Assembly: GCA_037953745.1 (NCBI GenBank)
Contig: JBAKBP010003110.1
Location: forward strand, 96,334-160,333
Source: Lithodes maja
Lineage: Eukaryota; Arthropoda; Malacostraca; Decapoda; Lithodidae
Direction of reading: 5' to 3'
DNA: 64,000 nt
A program made the position numbers and the translations under genes. Each line of letters starts with the position of its first letter. Position 1 is the stretch's first letter. Under the pieces are notes generated by a model, which made no database searches, was not told where the DNA came from, and saw only the letters and a list, made by a program, of their open reading frames with translations. Below, one piece after another: positions 9,590-20,039 of this stretch.

Positions 9590-10120
9590 GTGTCATCCGA
9601 CGTAAGAGACAATTCCCCACACACCAATCACCAGACAAAGCATATCAACAATCTCAAGCACTCACCCGCTTGTGGCCTAGACAACATAAGCAACATACAC
9701 CTGGGACCACAAGGCATACAAGCACTCGCTAACATATCAAACTACAACTATTCACACAACACTATACCAGACATTTGGAAGCATGGTATCATCACCACAT
9801 TCCCCAAACCCAACAAAGACCCCACGCTACCTTCCTCGCACCGCCCCATCACACTCCTTTGCTCCTCCTCCAAAGTCATGGAACGCCTAGTATTACAACT
9901 AATTACACCCGACCTACCCCTAGCTCCAACACAACATGGCTTTAGGCCACTGCACTCCACAAACACCCTTCTTACAGACCTTACACAAAGAGCGTTTGAC
10001 GGCATCAACTCGGCTAGACCACCACACTCGCTACTAGCCACACTCGACATTAGTAAAGCCTTCGATGCCATCCCCCGCCACAACCTAACAAACAAAATCT
10101 ACAACACAAACCTGCACAAC
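9590..10120 (+). pseudogene. LINE-A RT fingers fragment
   Basis: An open stretch carrying NNLKHSPACGLDNISNIH, ITTFPKPNKDPTLPSSHRPI, TQHGFRPLHSTNTLLTDL and LATLDISKAFDAIPRHNL. These are RT motifs 1-3 of a Jockey/I-group element, with the first catalytic aspartate in LDISKAFD. The frame stops because the LTR-like sequence enters after NTNLHN. Upstream coding (9394-9590) is in other frames. Confidence 0.8.
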
Positions 10121-10685
10121 TGTCGGGAATTTAGATAAGGTTAAATTTCATCACTGGTACATGATATATCCCAACAAATAGTTATATAATATAATTACCA
10201 ACGAGGTATTCGTCGATGGGTATAATCCAGTCCCCCACACACGGCTAGTTCAATTGCATGACATGTAGGAATGTTCACATAATACAATATCGATACAATG
10301 AACTTAGCTTAAGAGGACTGGTGATGTAGGACTGTTGTTATATATTAGTAGTTGTAGCACATGGTGAACTGTGGGTTGAGTCAGAGCCGGGGGAGGAGAT
10401 GTTGACTGTATGGTGTTGATTGAGAGACTGAAGGGCCGGCGTCCGATCGCTTCGCGAAATTACATATGGCTGCCGGCTCATAATAATTATAACCCATAAC
10501 TTGGTTTCATAATACATCTAGAGCTGATGTAGATATTTATACATTACAGTTAATATTTAACCTAACTTAAGAATAAACTACAATACACAAAGAACCAGCC
10601 GAAATCGTACAAGCGATACGATACCGCCAAATTCAAATGTCCTATTGGACCAAAACCTGTCGGGATCATTACCCTATTCCCGACA
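10121..10685 (+). mobile_element. Probable solo LTR inserted in LINE-A
   Basis: The 565 bp insertion starts TGTCGGGAAT and ends ATTCCCGACA. This is a perfect 10 bp inverted terminus with TG...CA ends, as in LTRs. An AATAAA polyadenylation-type signal lies near 10572. Compared with the uninterrupted LINE-A copies, the coding sequence resumes directly after it. Target duplication is unclear: ACAAC on the left against ACAAA on the right, with local changes. There is no internal coding sequence, consistent with LTR-LTR recombination. A TIR-bounded DNA element is the alternative. Confidence 0.6.
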
Positions 10686-11930
10686 ACAAAAAAAGGTGGC
10701 TGGCCAACTACATAGCAGGCAGATGTGCACACTTATCTTTTGCCGGTCAGTCATCTAGAATCAGAAACTTTCCAAACGGAGTCCCACAAGGATCTGTCCT
10801 ATCGCCCGCACTCTTCAATCTGTACAAGCACGATATAACTACACCCAATACGCCCCAAATAAACTTAGCCTCCTATGCAGATGACATAACACTCACATGA
10901 ACACACCATGACTCAAAAAGAGCAACAGATCTCCTTCAACCCTACATGGATGGTGCACTACAGACTTAATCTAGCCCCAGCCAAATCCACCGCAACCCTG
11001 CTCACAAGCTGGACAGGAGAACACGAATACATCCCTCAACTCACCATAAACAACACACCCCTAACACATACACACACCCAAAATCCTAGGAGTAACATAT
11101 GATACTCATGACATTCAAACAGCACACCACAAACATTAAAAAGAAACTGACACCCAGACTTAACGCCCTCAGGTCACTTGCTCACACAAAATTTGGACAC
11201 AACAAAGAAACCACCACCACAGTATATAAACAATACATAAGATCAGTGATGGAATACGCAAGCCCAGCCTGGGCTTCTAACCTAGCTGAAACACATCATA
11301 AGACTTTACAGACTATTCAAAACAAAGCCCTGAAGATCATTACAGGCTGCACAGCTACTGCACCCACAGATCACCTACATCAAGAAACCAAAATCCTCAA
11401 AGTCAAAGACCATCTGGACATAGAGGCACTCAATTCCTGGCAGCAGCCTCCACGAACCAGAACCACCCACTAAACTACATGGCAACACACCCACAGACAC
11501 CAAGAAATATCAAAACAACACCCAGCACACGGCATCACACACAATCCTCTCTCCCTCCCTGCCCACCCCGAACCAACTTCCAGAAGCACATCCATTCTCA
11601 TATCTCTCGCCGATCCATCCACTCACTCAGACAACACTCAGCTGCAAGCACGACCTCCCGAAATCCTCCCTTCCTCGCGAGGACAGAGCTGAGATGCGGA
11701 CACCATCCAGCTCAACTGAGCTATCATTAGAGACTGGATGACTCCATTGTCGACACCTGCCCGGGATGTAACTCAGCACCCCATACCATTAACACATCAT
11801 AGAAGACTGCATTTCACACAACCACTTACGCCAACAATATATCTACACTCAATGAGAGCTCTGTGGGAAAGCCCAATCGTGGCCATGGCCTTCCTCAGGG
11901 ACTCGGGGCTGTTCGGCCAGGCAGCTTAGG
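10686..11930 (+). pseudogene. LINE-A RT palm to C-terminus (multiply broken)
   Basis: Resumes after the LTR-like insertion with KRWLANYIAGRCAHLSFAG, NGVPQGSVLSPALFNLYKH and ASYADDITLT; the YADD box is intact. A TGC-to-TGA change then stops the frame at about 10898. Later pieces carry NALRSLAHTKFGHNK, RSVMEYASPAWASNLAETH and ITGCTATAPTDHLHQETKI, and the end reads RALWESPIVAMAFLRDSGLF. The zinc-knuckle segment near 11750 is damaged. Confidence 0.8.
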
Positions 11931-11940
11931 GAACAACAAC

Positions 11941-12658
11941 ATTACTAAACCAAATATTAATGTTTACAATATGTAGGCCTATGCTACAATAAATTCTGAA
12001 AATACAATACAGTAAACCTTAATAAATAAATAACCCTAAATAAACTGGACTAGACACATGACAACACAGTATAAACATGGAATAAAACCGATTCAATGGA
12101 AAACAAGAATATCATGGTATGGACTTTAAATATACCTATTATAATGCAACTTTCAAAATAGACAAAATAACTCTTCAAAATTGCTATCATTGAGAACAGA
12201 AGTACCAATCATAATAAGGATCACTGCTCTAAAACCATATGCAACCAAGCCAAGTAATAAAGACTGCAAATTAACCAGTTACACTTGCAAAATAAACAAA
12301 ACTGGGATGACTTGATAAAGGCTAAAGAACTTCTAATAGCAAGAAATAAATTTTTCTTAACTTTAGGCACTGGAGTTCATAATTATATCACTCATAAGTG
12401 AAATACAGCAAGAATGTATGTCTAATGAAAACTTGCATGATTATCATATAACTTAAGAACTAACTTCAATCTAATGAATTGAGTGACTAGCACAACTGCG
12501 ATATGCTTTTATGTAGGAAGAACATGATTTATAGTAACTGCTATGCAAATTCTGGCAATAAAAACAGCTCAAATATACAAACTATTTCAATGCTAAACCA
12601 TAATAAAATGCACTAAGGTAAATTATCACTAAAGGACCTCTTATAAACTATGCACGAA
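11941..12658. other. No gene; AT-rich unique-looking DNA
   Basis: Stops in all frames. Short runs such as AAAATAGACAAAATAACT near 12157 resemble dispersed repeat K. No terminal repeats or splice-like gene structure were recognised. Confidence 0.4.
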
Positions 12659-12673
12659 AACCATTACTGTTAA

Positions 12674-13152
12674 CGGGTGGGTAACGGGTAGACTGTTAGC
12701 GAGTCGCCCAAGCATAGCTCAACACCCGGTTCAATACCACGGGTGGACACTTTTATTAACTGGTGATGGGCTGGTCTATCAGTGAGAACTGAGCGATCTC
12801 TGCCATACCCATAGCTTAATCTGACTGTTCCTTTTACTTTTATATTTTCTAGATCTCAAGTGACGGTGTCTTTTCCCAGTCTACCTAGATTGGAAGCCAA
12901 AGCGTCACATTTTTTCCTTTGCCCCTCAACTTTATCTTCATAATTGCTGAGGGGCATAGGGCCCTGGATGGGGCTTTGGTTTCCTGGGCGTTTCCGCACC
13001 CTCCTCAGCTCCCTGCCATGAAGTGGCTTCGGTCACCCAGGCTTTATTGTGGTCGGCAGTGAGGGTTCTGTGGGGGCGCACGGTTATGGCCTTGGCCTGC
13101 TCGGGGCCTTGGGGCTGTTCGGCCAGGCAGCTTGGGGAACAACAACAACAAC
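12674..13152 (+). mobile_element. SINE-1 copy b with tRNA-like head
   Basis: Flanked by a 15 bp target duplication with one mismatch (AACCATTACTGTTAA at 12659-12673, AACCATTACTGTCAA at 13153-13167), so its limits are certain. The first 70 bp are tRNA-like: GTAGACTGTTAGCGAGTCGC resembles a tRNA D-arm/A-box region, and GGTTCAATACC (12728-12738) is a near-consensus B box. The core GGTGATGGGCTGGTC and the LINE-A-like 3' end with AAC tail follow. This copy shows the family includes a genuine tRNA-derived SINE form. Confidence 0.8.
12728..12738 (+). promoter_or_regulatory. Pol III B box in SINE-1 head
   Basis: GGTTCAATACC fits the tRNA B-box consensus GGTTCRANNCC. Together with the degenerate A-box-like stretch near 12688-12703 it forms an internal RNA polymerase III promoter layout. 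The spacing is tRNA-like. Confidence 0.6.
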
Positions 13153-13359
13153 AACCATTACTGTCAATTAATTGTAAGCACAAGATACCTGGATACAAAT
13201 TTAGTTTGCAAGTTTTAAGTGTTAATTAGGTACTGTACCTACTTATGAGTTTAGGTACAATCCTACTCAGTAATACTTGAACACCCCATTATAACAGTGC
13301 TACAGTGAACAATATCTAGTAAGAACAAGTGACTATACAGTATACTGTATATGTGGATC

Positions 13360-13488
13360 AAAATGTATACAAACGCAGTAAAAAGACAAAATAACTAATC
13401 AAAATTGATGTGTAAACAACGCTTAAGTAAAATAATTATTTATAAATAAAAGAACACAATCCACCACATAGGGTGTACAGTCACGCTA
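13360..13488 (+). repeat. Dispersed repeat K, copy 1
   Basis: Shares AGTAAAAAGACAAAATAACT and the terminal CCACCACATAGGGTGTAC with copies at 23636, 25058 and 32229. It is about 130-180 bp and non-coding. Repeat M follows it directly. Confidence 0.65.
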
Positions 13489-13680
13489 ATAAGTAATGTC
13501 TTTGCACCAAGTATGTTTTGATCAATAATTGGTATCAGCAATATCTAAGCTTCATTTCTTCATATCGAGTGAAATATACAAACATGTTCCTACACTTACC
13601 TACCCTATTCAACATCTGACCGACATTAATACAGCACAGAGCAAGCCAAACGTAATGACAGCTGGGACATGACTTATTAG
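13489..13680 (+). repeat. Dispersed repeat M, copy 1
   Basis: Similar over about 180 bp to the sequence at 63821-64000. Both share ATCAATAATTGGTATCAGCA, CCCTATTCAACATCTGAC and ATAATGACAGC-like endings. No coding sequence or obvious terminal repeats; the second copy is cut by the window end. Confidence 0.6.
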
Positions 13681-13915
13681 CGCGACCGTACATTACTACA
13701 TCAGCAAGTTAATCTGTACTGTAATCTGACTTTACACTCTACGACATAAGTCATGGTCTTTTGTAAATCCTCTAACTGCTTGAATGAACCAATGAAATGC
13801 ATATACTAATATAGAATTAAATAGAAAATTAGGGTTAGGCTTAGGCCACAATTTGTCTCGGAGTGTACATGTGCAAAAACTAGTATATTACAACCATAAA
13901 TTACAGTTATGATCT
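13681..13915. other. No gene seen
   Basis: Short unassigned AT-rich stretch before the SINE-1 target duplication. Confidence 0.35.
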
Positions 13916-13926
13916 ACAGTACAACT

Positions 13927-14327
13927 GTGGTGATGGGCTGGTCTATCAGAGTGAGAACTGAGCGATCTCTGCCATACCCTTAGCTTACTCTGACTGTTCC
14001 TTTAACTTATATATTTTCTAGATCTCAAGTGACGGCGTCTTTTCCGTGGATTGACCTCCCAATCTACCAAGATTGGAAGCCAAAGCATCACATTTTTCCC
14101 TTGCCCCTTAACTTTCTCTTCATAATTGCTGAGGGGCACAGGGCCCTGGGTGGGGCTTTGGTTTCCCGGGCGTTTCCGCACCCTCCTCAGCTCCCCGCCA
14201 TGGAGTGGCTTCGGTCACCCAGGCTTTATTGTGGTCGGCAGGGAGGGTTCTGTGGGGGCGCTCGGTTATGGCCTTGGAATTGCTCGGGGCCTTGGGCCTG
14301 TTCGGCCAGGCAGTTTGGGGAACAACA
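13927..14327 (+). mobile_element. SINE-1 copy c (headless)
   Basis: The 11 bp duplication ACAGTACAACT (13916-13926 and 14328-14338) bounds an insertion that starts directly at the family core GTGGTGATGGGCTGGTC. It ends in the LINE-A-like terminus with AAC tail. The head has been lost by 5' truncation during reverse transcription, the usual outcome of LINE-driven insertion. The core is about 95% like copy a by eye. Confidence 0.85.
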
Positions 14328-14613
14328 ACAGTACAACTATGGAATGATTAACAATGGTAGTGGTAATATAGACTGTACTGTACTGTACTCGCCTATCATT
14401 CATGATAAACTAGACAAATAAAATCAAAGCACTGTACAATACAAATCAAGTCTTTTATTATTCTACCGACTATTATTATAATAATGTAAAACTTGCAAGA
14501 TAAACAAACCAAATCCCAGCGTGACAAGCCATTATAGCAAGGCGAAATCTCCAAAGGTGCGTTACCTGGATACAGCATTGAGTGTGGCCCGGATGTACCA
14601 CCTTTAAGCCTGG

Positions 14614-15500
14614 ATGTCAGAAAATTATCCTAACGATAAGAAAGTAAAGTTAAGTTTCTACAGACATGTCTTAGTCTGTCTATCCTCTAACGTCTTCCCT
14701 TCATGCTGGAAGTTTGCTCACATTCAACCTGTCCCAAAGAAGGGTGACCGCTCTCAACCCTCCAACTATCGTCCAATTGCTCTTATCTCTTGTCTTTCTA
14801 AAGTTTTTGAAACTATTCTTGCTTCCAAATTTCTTAAGCATTTCTCTTCTCATAATCTGCTCTCAGATCGCCAGTATGGCTTCCTTAAGGGTCGCTCTAC
14901 TGGTGATCTTCTTTCATATCTTACTAACTCTTGGTCATCCTCCTTTCGGGACTTCGGTGAGACTTTTTCTATTGCACTAGACATATCGAAAGCCTTCGAT
15001 AGAGTCTGGCATAAATCTTTAATTTCTAAACTACCCTCCTTCGGTTTCTATCCCTCCATCTGTGCCTTTGTCTCTAATTTCCTTTCCGGCCGTTCCATAG
15101 CCGAGGTTGTGGACGGCCATTGTTCACTTCCTCACCCTATAAACTCCGGTGTTCCTCAGGGCTCTGTCCTATCTCCTATTCTCTTTCTAATTTTTATAAA
15201 TGATCTCCTTAACTGTACCTTAATTCCCATCCATTCATACGCAGACGACTCAACCTTACACTACTCCATTAGTTTTTCAGAACGCCCCAGCCAGCAATCT
15301 CTCAACAACAAACGTAATGAAGCCATAGAACTCTTAAATTCTGATCTAAATACAATTTCCAATTGGGGCAGAGAAAACCTTGTTAACTTTAATGCTTCCA
15401 AAACCCAATTTCTCCATCTATCTACCCGTCAGGATCTCCCAGCGGACTATCCCTTATTCTTCAACAATATAAAAATCAACCCTTCATCTTCTCAATATTC
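14614..15500 (+). pseudogene. Jockey-like reverse transcriptase domain
   Basis: An open frame with RT motifs in order: IQPVPKKGDRSQPSNYRPIA, LLSDRQYGFLKGRSTGDLL, FSIALDISKAFDRVWHKSL (first catalytic Asp), NSGVPQGSVLSPILFLIFIN and HSYADDSTLH (catalytic YADD intact). The first residues before about 14660 are probably flanking DNA. After about 15490 the real frame shifts, so the apparent tail to 15645 is not part of the protein. The endonuclease is absent through truncation. The palm looks undamaged. Confidence 0.8.
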
Positions 15501-16155
15501 TTGGTGTCTCTTTTTTCTTCTGCTCTCATTTGGAAGGACCATATTACCAGTCTTGCTAAGGCAGCCTCCCAGAAGCTGGGTGTGCTCAACCGCCTTAGGG
15601 GGTTCTTTTCCCCTGCACAGCTTCTTGCTCTGTACAGGGGCATAGTGCGCCCTTGTATTGAGTATTGTTCACATGTGTGGGGAGGTTCCTCTCACACCGC
15701 TCTCCTAGACAAAGTTGAAAGGAAGGGCTTTCGTATCATTAACTCCCGTCCACTCACCAACTCTCTGCAATCTCTCTCTCTCCGCCGCAATGTTGCATCT
15801 CTCTCGCTATTCTATCGCTACTATAATAATCAGTGTTCCTCAGAGCTATCCCAGTGCATACCACCTCCTTTACGTAGGGCACGTGGTACCCGTCTTGCAA
15901 CTCAATCCCACCCCTACTCTGTGCAACTCTCCAACCCAAGAGTGAAATGTTACTCTCAAACTTTCTTCTACTCAACAGCTGAGCTCTGGAACTCTCTCCC
16001 AGAATCAGTCTTTCCCTCTTCCTATGACTTAAATTGCTTCAAACTCAGTGTGTCCAGGCATTTTGGCTCGAACGTCCCTTGATTTTGGCCCTGTCACTCT
16101 TTCAACTATGGGGGAGGCACTCGCTATAGGCAGTTATGCCTTTTGCCTCCCTCAA

Positions 16156-16192
<37 letters not shown>

Positions 16193-16205
16193 AAAAAAAA
16201 AAAAA
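14640..16205 (+). mobile_element. LINE-B (Jockey-like) copy 1
   Basis: 5'-truncated non-LTR element holding the RT (about 14660-15500), a frameshift near 15490, the thumb and C-terminus (to 16082), a short 3' UTR and a long poly(A) stretch (16157-16205) preceded by AATAAA at about 16154. A poly(A) tail and the RT motif pattern fit the Jockey clade. A second, shorter copy lies at 32848-33256. No target duplication was found. Confidence 0.8.
15501..16082 (+). pseudogene. Jockey-like RT thumb and C-terminus
   Basis: Continues the upstream RT in another frame: LIWKDHITSLAKAASQKLG, LYRGIVRPCIEYCSHVW, LSLFYRYYNNQCSSELSQC and TAELWNSLPESVFPSSYDL. It ends at a TGA at 16080-16082. A one-base frameshift near 15490 separates it from the palm, so the element is dead as it stands. 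The same C-terminal segment recurs at 32848-33120. Confidence 0.8.
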
Positions 16206-16251
16206 GAGTAAAGAACTCTCCTTCTCACCACCCAATACTGACATTTGCTAG

Positions 16252-16588
16252 ACTTGTGATGTAAAGAAGACAAAGCTAAAACATGCACAAAATGAAGAAG
16301 AGAGGGCTACATTGCAAACACAACTTGACAAACACCTGGCATTGGCACGGCAGGCACAATCGCTAATGAAGACTCTGGGGAAGGACACTGACGAAGATAC
16401 TAGTGTTATTTGCATGGATTTACAGCAAACTCAACCAATACCTCGTCTCACTACAAACGTTGCATACTACAAGAGGAAAGTCTGGCTTTCAACTTGTGCA
16501 TCTCCCTCAAGACCGGTGAAAACTTGTTCTACGTATGGGATGAGCCAACAGGTGGGCGTGGCTCTGTTGAGGTGGCATCTTGCATTAA
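16252..16588 (+). pseudogene. DUF7869-family gene remnant, upstream part
   Basis: Resembles the DUF7869 domain of invertebrate proteins of unknown function. A possible splice acceptor (TTTGCTAG) at 16251 is followed by CDVKKTKLKHAQNEEERAT, LDKHLALARQAQSLMKTLG, VICMDLQQTQPIPRLTTNV and AYYKRKVW. After a one-base frameshift near 16488 it continues FNLCISLKTGENLFYVWDE and GGRGSVEVASCI. The order (coil-like K/E-rich segment, DLQQ, YYKR, NLC, VWDE, RGS-E-ASC) fits the family. The frame is then interrupted at TTAA (16585-16588) by an inserted transposon and resumes at 19666. Confidence 0.7.
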
Positions 16589-16830
16589 CCCTTCCTACCC
16601 AGGTAAGGACAGCTCGGCAGAAGGGCAGCTACCCGGCCGTCCTTACCTAAGATGGCAGCTTAATAGCCTAATTAAGCTTGGTCTGAACGCCGTGCGTACG
16701 ACGTATGTCAACAAACCCAAGTGTTGCGTCACCGTCACCGCACCTCCGAAAACAAGACTACTCTTCAATGTTATTGTTCTGACGTCAGACGAAATTAGTG
16801 TCTGAAAAGCACCCATATTGGCAACATCTC

Positions 16831-17942
16831 GACATCCATCAACATACCCATATTCCTCACCAAGCCCTCTATAACCCATCATCTCCAGACTTCACCTTTT
16901 GCTCCCCAGAACTCGCCCCCACAACATCCTGGAGGGTGGTCAGAACCTTAGGCTCTGACCACCTCCCGATCATTATCACCACCAAAACCAGACTCACCCC
17001 AGCTAGCCACAAACACACATACACCAATTATAAAAGAGCTAACTGGGAAGCATTCACAAATGAGACCGAACAACACTTCACAACTCTAAACAGTACACCA
17101 ATCACTAACATCAACAATGCTGTACACATACTCAATAAAACTATCCAAAACGCTGACAAGAAACACATTCCAAGAGGTAACAGAAAAAGACAACCCCAAC
17201 TTCACACCAGAAATTCAAAACCTCATCAGACAACGCGACATACTGAAACACTCCCCAGCACCCCACACACAAGACATCACACAACAAATTCAAGCACTCC
17301 ACACCCAAACTAACAACAAAATACAAGAACAACAAAAACTAAATTGGAATAACTTCCTACAAACACTTGATCACAAAACAAACCCCAAAAAACTATACAA
17401 AACACTAAACAGCATCACACTTTCCAACAGCAACACTACACAATCACATGCTGCAATCACAACAGACTCTACTCCTTCATGTAAACAACAAGCAAACACT
17501 CTCATCAATCACTTCTCACATTGTCAGCCACCTAAAACCTCACAAAGACGACCGACGTGTCATCCGACGTAAGAGACAATTCCCCACAGACCCTGACTAT
17601 ACACCCTTCACCAATCACCAGACAAAGCATATCAACAATCTCAAGCACTCACCCGCCTGTGGCCTAGACAACATAAGCAACATACACCTCAGACACCTGG
17701 GACCACAAGGCATACAAGCACTCGCTAACATATCAAACTACAGCTATTCACACAACACAATACCAGACATTTGGAAGCATGGTATCATCATCACATTCCC
17801 CAAACCCAACAAAGACCCCACGCTACCCTCCTCGCACCGCCCCATCACACTCCTTTGCTCCCCCTCCAAAGTCATGGAACGCCTAGTATTACAACTAATT
17901 ACACCTGACCTACCCCCTAGCTCCAACACAACATGGCTTTAG
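16831..17942 (+). pseudogene. LINE-A endonuclease end, linker and RT fingers (three frames)
   Basis: The first frame (to about 17120) encodes FTFCSPELAPTTSWRVVRTL and GSDHLPIIITT, the C-terminal endonuclease motif. The second (about 17117-17560) encodes the linker: NPNFTPEIQNLIRQRDILK and KLNWNNFLQTLDHKTNPKK. The third (about 17540-17930) encodes DNISNIHLRHLGPQGIQAL and FPKPNKDPTLPSSHRPITL. An extra C in a CCCCC run near 17915 ends it. In undamaged relatives these form one ORF2 protein. Confidence 0.75.
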
Positions 17943-19413
17943 GCCACTGCACTCCACAAACACTCTTCTCACAGACCTTACACAAAGAGCTTTCGACGGC
18001 ATCAATTCAGCTAGACCACCACACAGATCACTATTAGCCACACTCGACATTAGTAAAGCCTTCGATGCCATCCCCCGCCACAACCTAACAAACAAAATCT
18101 ACAACACAAAGATGCACAACAACACAAAACGGTGGCTGGCCAACTTCCTAGCAGGCAGATGTGCACACGTATCTTTTGCCGGTCAGTCATCTAAAATCAG
18201 AAACTTTCCAAACGGAGTCCCACAAGGATCCGTCCTATCGCCCGCACTCTTCAATCTGTACATGCACGATATAACTACACCCAATACGCCCCAAATAAAC
18301 TTAGCCTCCTATGCAGATGACTTAACACTCACATGCACACACCATGACCCAAAAAGAGCAACAGATCTCCTTCAACCCTATCTCGACACACTACATGGCT
18401 GGTGCACTACAAACAGACTTAATCTAGCCCCAGCCAAATCCACCGCAACCCTGCTCACAAGTTGGACAGAACACGAATACATCCCTCAACTCACCATAAA
18501 CAACACACCCCTAACACATACACACACACCCAAAATCCTAGGAGTAACATATGATACTCATATGACATTCAAACAGCACACCACAAACATTAAAAAGAAA
18601 CTGACACCCAGAATTAACGCCCTCAGGTCACTTGCTCACTCAAAATTTGGACACAACAAAGAAACTACCACCACAGTATATAAACAATACATAAGATCAG
18701 TGATGGAATACGCAAGCCCAGCCTGGGCTTCTAACCTAGCTGAAACACATCATAAGACTTTACAGACTATTCAAAACAAAGCCCTGAAGATCATTACAGG
18801 CTGCACAGCTACTGCACCCACAGATCACCTACATCAAGAAACCAAAATCCTCAAAGTCAAAGACCATCTGGACATGAGAGGCACTCAATTCCTGGCAGCA
18901 GCCTCCACGAACCAAGACCACCCACTAAACTACATGGCAACACACCCACAGACACCAAGAAATATCAAAACAACACCCAGCATCACGCACAATTATTGTC
19001 CTCTCTCCCTCCCTGCCCACCCCGAACCAACTTCCAGAAGCACATCCATACTCATATCTCTCACCGATCCATCCACTCACTCAGACAACACGCAGCTGCA
19101 TGCACGACCTCCCGAAATCCATCCTTCCGAATCCTCCCTTCCTCGCGAGGACAGAGTCCACCTGGCCAGGCTGAGATGCGGACACCATCCAGCTCTCCTG
19201 AGCTATCAGAAGAGACTGGATGACTCCGTTGTCGACGCCTGCCCGGGATGTAACACAGCACCCCATACCATTAAACACATCATAGAAGACTGCATTTCAC
19301 ACAACCACTTACGCCAACAACACAATCTACACTCAATGAGAGCTCTGTGGGAAAGCCCGATCGTGGCCATGGCCTTTCTCAGGGACTCGGGGCTGTTCGG
19401 CCAGGCAGCTTAG
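17935..19413 (+). pseudogene. LINE-A RT palm, thumb and zinc-knuckle C-terminus
   Basis: Open from about 17935 (first ATG at 18112) to a TAG at 19411-19413. It holds LDISKAFDAIPRHNL, NGVPQGSVLSPALFNLYMH, ASYADDLTLT (catalytic YADD), RSVMEYASPAWASNLAETH and ITGCTATAPTDHLHQ. Near the end comes a CPGCNTAPHTIKHIIEDC zinc-knuckle-like cluster, then RALWESPIVAMAFLRDSGLF. Such C-terminal C-C-H-C clusters are common in Jockey/I/R1-group elements. Only the upstream frameshifts prevent a full product. Confidence 0.8.
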
Positions 19414-19665
19414 GGAACAACAACAACAACATCTCTGCAATATTTGCTCCACTGAAATCGTCATCACAACTGAACCATTTGACTTACAGAGCTCTACTCA
19501 ATGCCAAAATACAGATTGAAAACTCGCACTACGATTATAGATGAGTGGGAAAGTTCTTGCAGTGAAAATAAACATAAATACGGTAGCCTAGGCCTAGACA
19601 TTTTTCAGCCATTTCGCCCGGGTACAGGCGACCGTCCTTAGGTAAGACAGGCCGGGTAGGAAGGG

Positions 19666-20016
19666 TTAAAGAGTGGATTGAAAATGAAGTGTTGCTCAAT
19701 GGTGGTCTCTTGGCTACGAGGGGCCTCTGCATAGTGTCAGGCTTATGCCAGGTAAGGCCAGGTATACTCCGTCACGCATGGCACTGACCCCCAAGTACCA
19801 AGCTCTCATCAAGTTGCAAGCTGATAAACTCAAGCAAGTCCAACAACTGCTGTCATACATTCCACCCGAGCACAAGGAGTACTACGATGAACTTTTTCAA
19901 GTTCAGAGGGACCTCAGTAGAGCAGCTGCACCAGACTTGGACAGCAACTCTAGACTCCTGATATTGACGACGACCTGCAAGAGTATGCATCTGACAGTGA
20001 CAGCAACAGTGCCTGA
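19666..20016 (+). pseudogene. DUF7869-family gene remnant, downstream part
   Basis: Starts at the TTAA that ends the inserted transposon and continues the host frame (KEWIENEVL). From about 19788 it holds a C-terminal module: TPKYQALIKLQADKLKQVQ, then LLSYIPPEHKEYYDELFQV. This matches the lysine-rich I-P-P...Y/F-Y ending of DUF7869 proteins. An acidic/serine tail (DDDLQEYASDSDSNSA) is readable after a one-base shift near 19965. The middle of the domain is missing, lost by deletion or lying in an unrecognised intron. Function of the family is unknown. Confidence 0.6.
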
Positions 20017-20039
20017 CTACCTGGTGAGTACCGGTACTC

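Larger units (their letters stand above)
9394..11940 (+). mobile_element. LINE-A copy 1 (5' truncated, broken)
   Basis: Collinear with the LINE-A copies at 16831 and 25750 from the pre-RT linker (KLNWNNFLQTLDHKTN region) to the C-terminus and AAC tail. It is split by a 565 bp LTR-like insertion at 10121-10685. It also carries several frameshifts, an in-frame TGA just after the YADD box, and small deletions near 10935, 11090, 11430 and 11680. The 3' end is GCAGCTTAGGG followed by a short AAC run. Confidence 0.85.
16831..19426 (+). mobile_element. LINE-A copy 2, from endonuclease to AAC tail
   Basis: Flanked by the 9 bp duplication CAACATCTC (16822-16830, 19427-19435). It is the longest LINE-A here: the end of the endonuclease (GSDHLPIII), linker, complete RT, C-terminal zinc knuckle, a stop in GCAGCTTAGGG and an AAC tail. 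There is practically no 3' UTR, since coding runs to within a few bases of the tail. At least three frameshifts disable it. It sits inside the TTAA-2 element, so it is the younger of the two. Confidence 0.85.
16589..19665. mobile_element. TTAA-2 piggyBac-type element inside the DUF7869-like gene
   Basis: Bounded by TTAA at 16585-16588 and 19666-19669. Both ends start CCCTTCCTACCC when read inward, a perfect 12 bp inverted repeat, and AGGTAAGGAC / GTCCTTACCT repeats lie just inside. Removing it with one TTAA rejoins the host frame: ASCI then KEWIENEVL. Without the LINE-A that later landed in it (16831-19426), the element is about 470 bp and non-coding. Confidence 0.75.
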
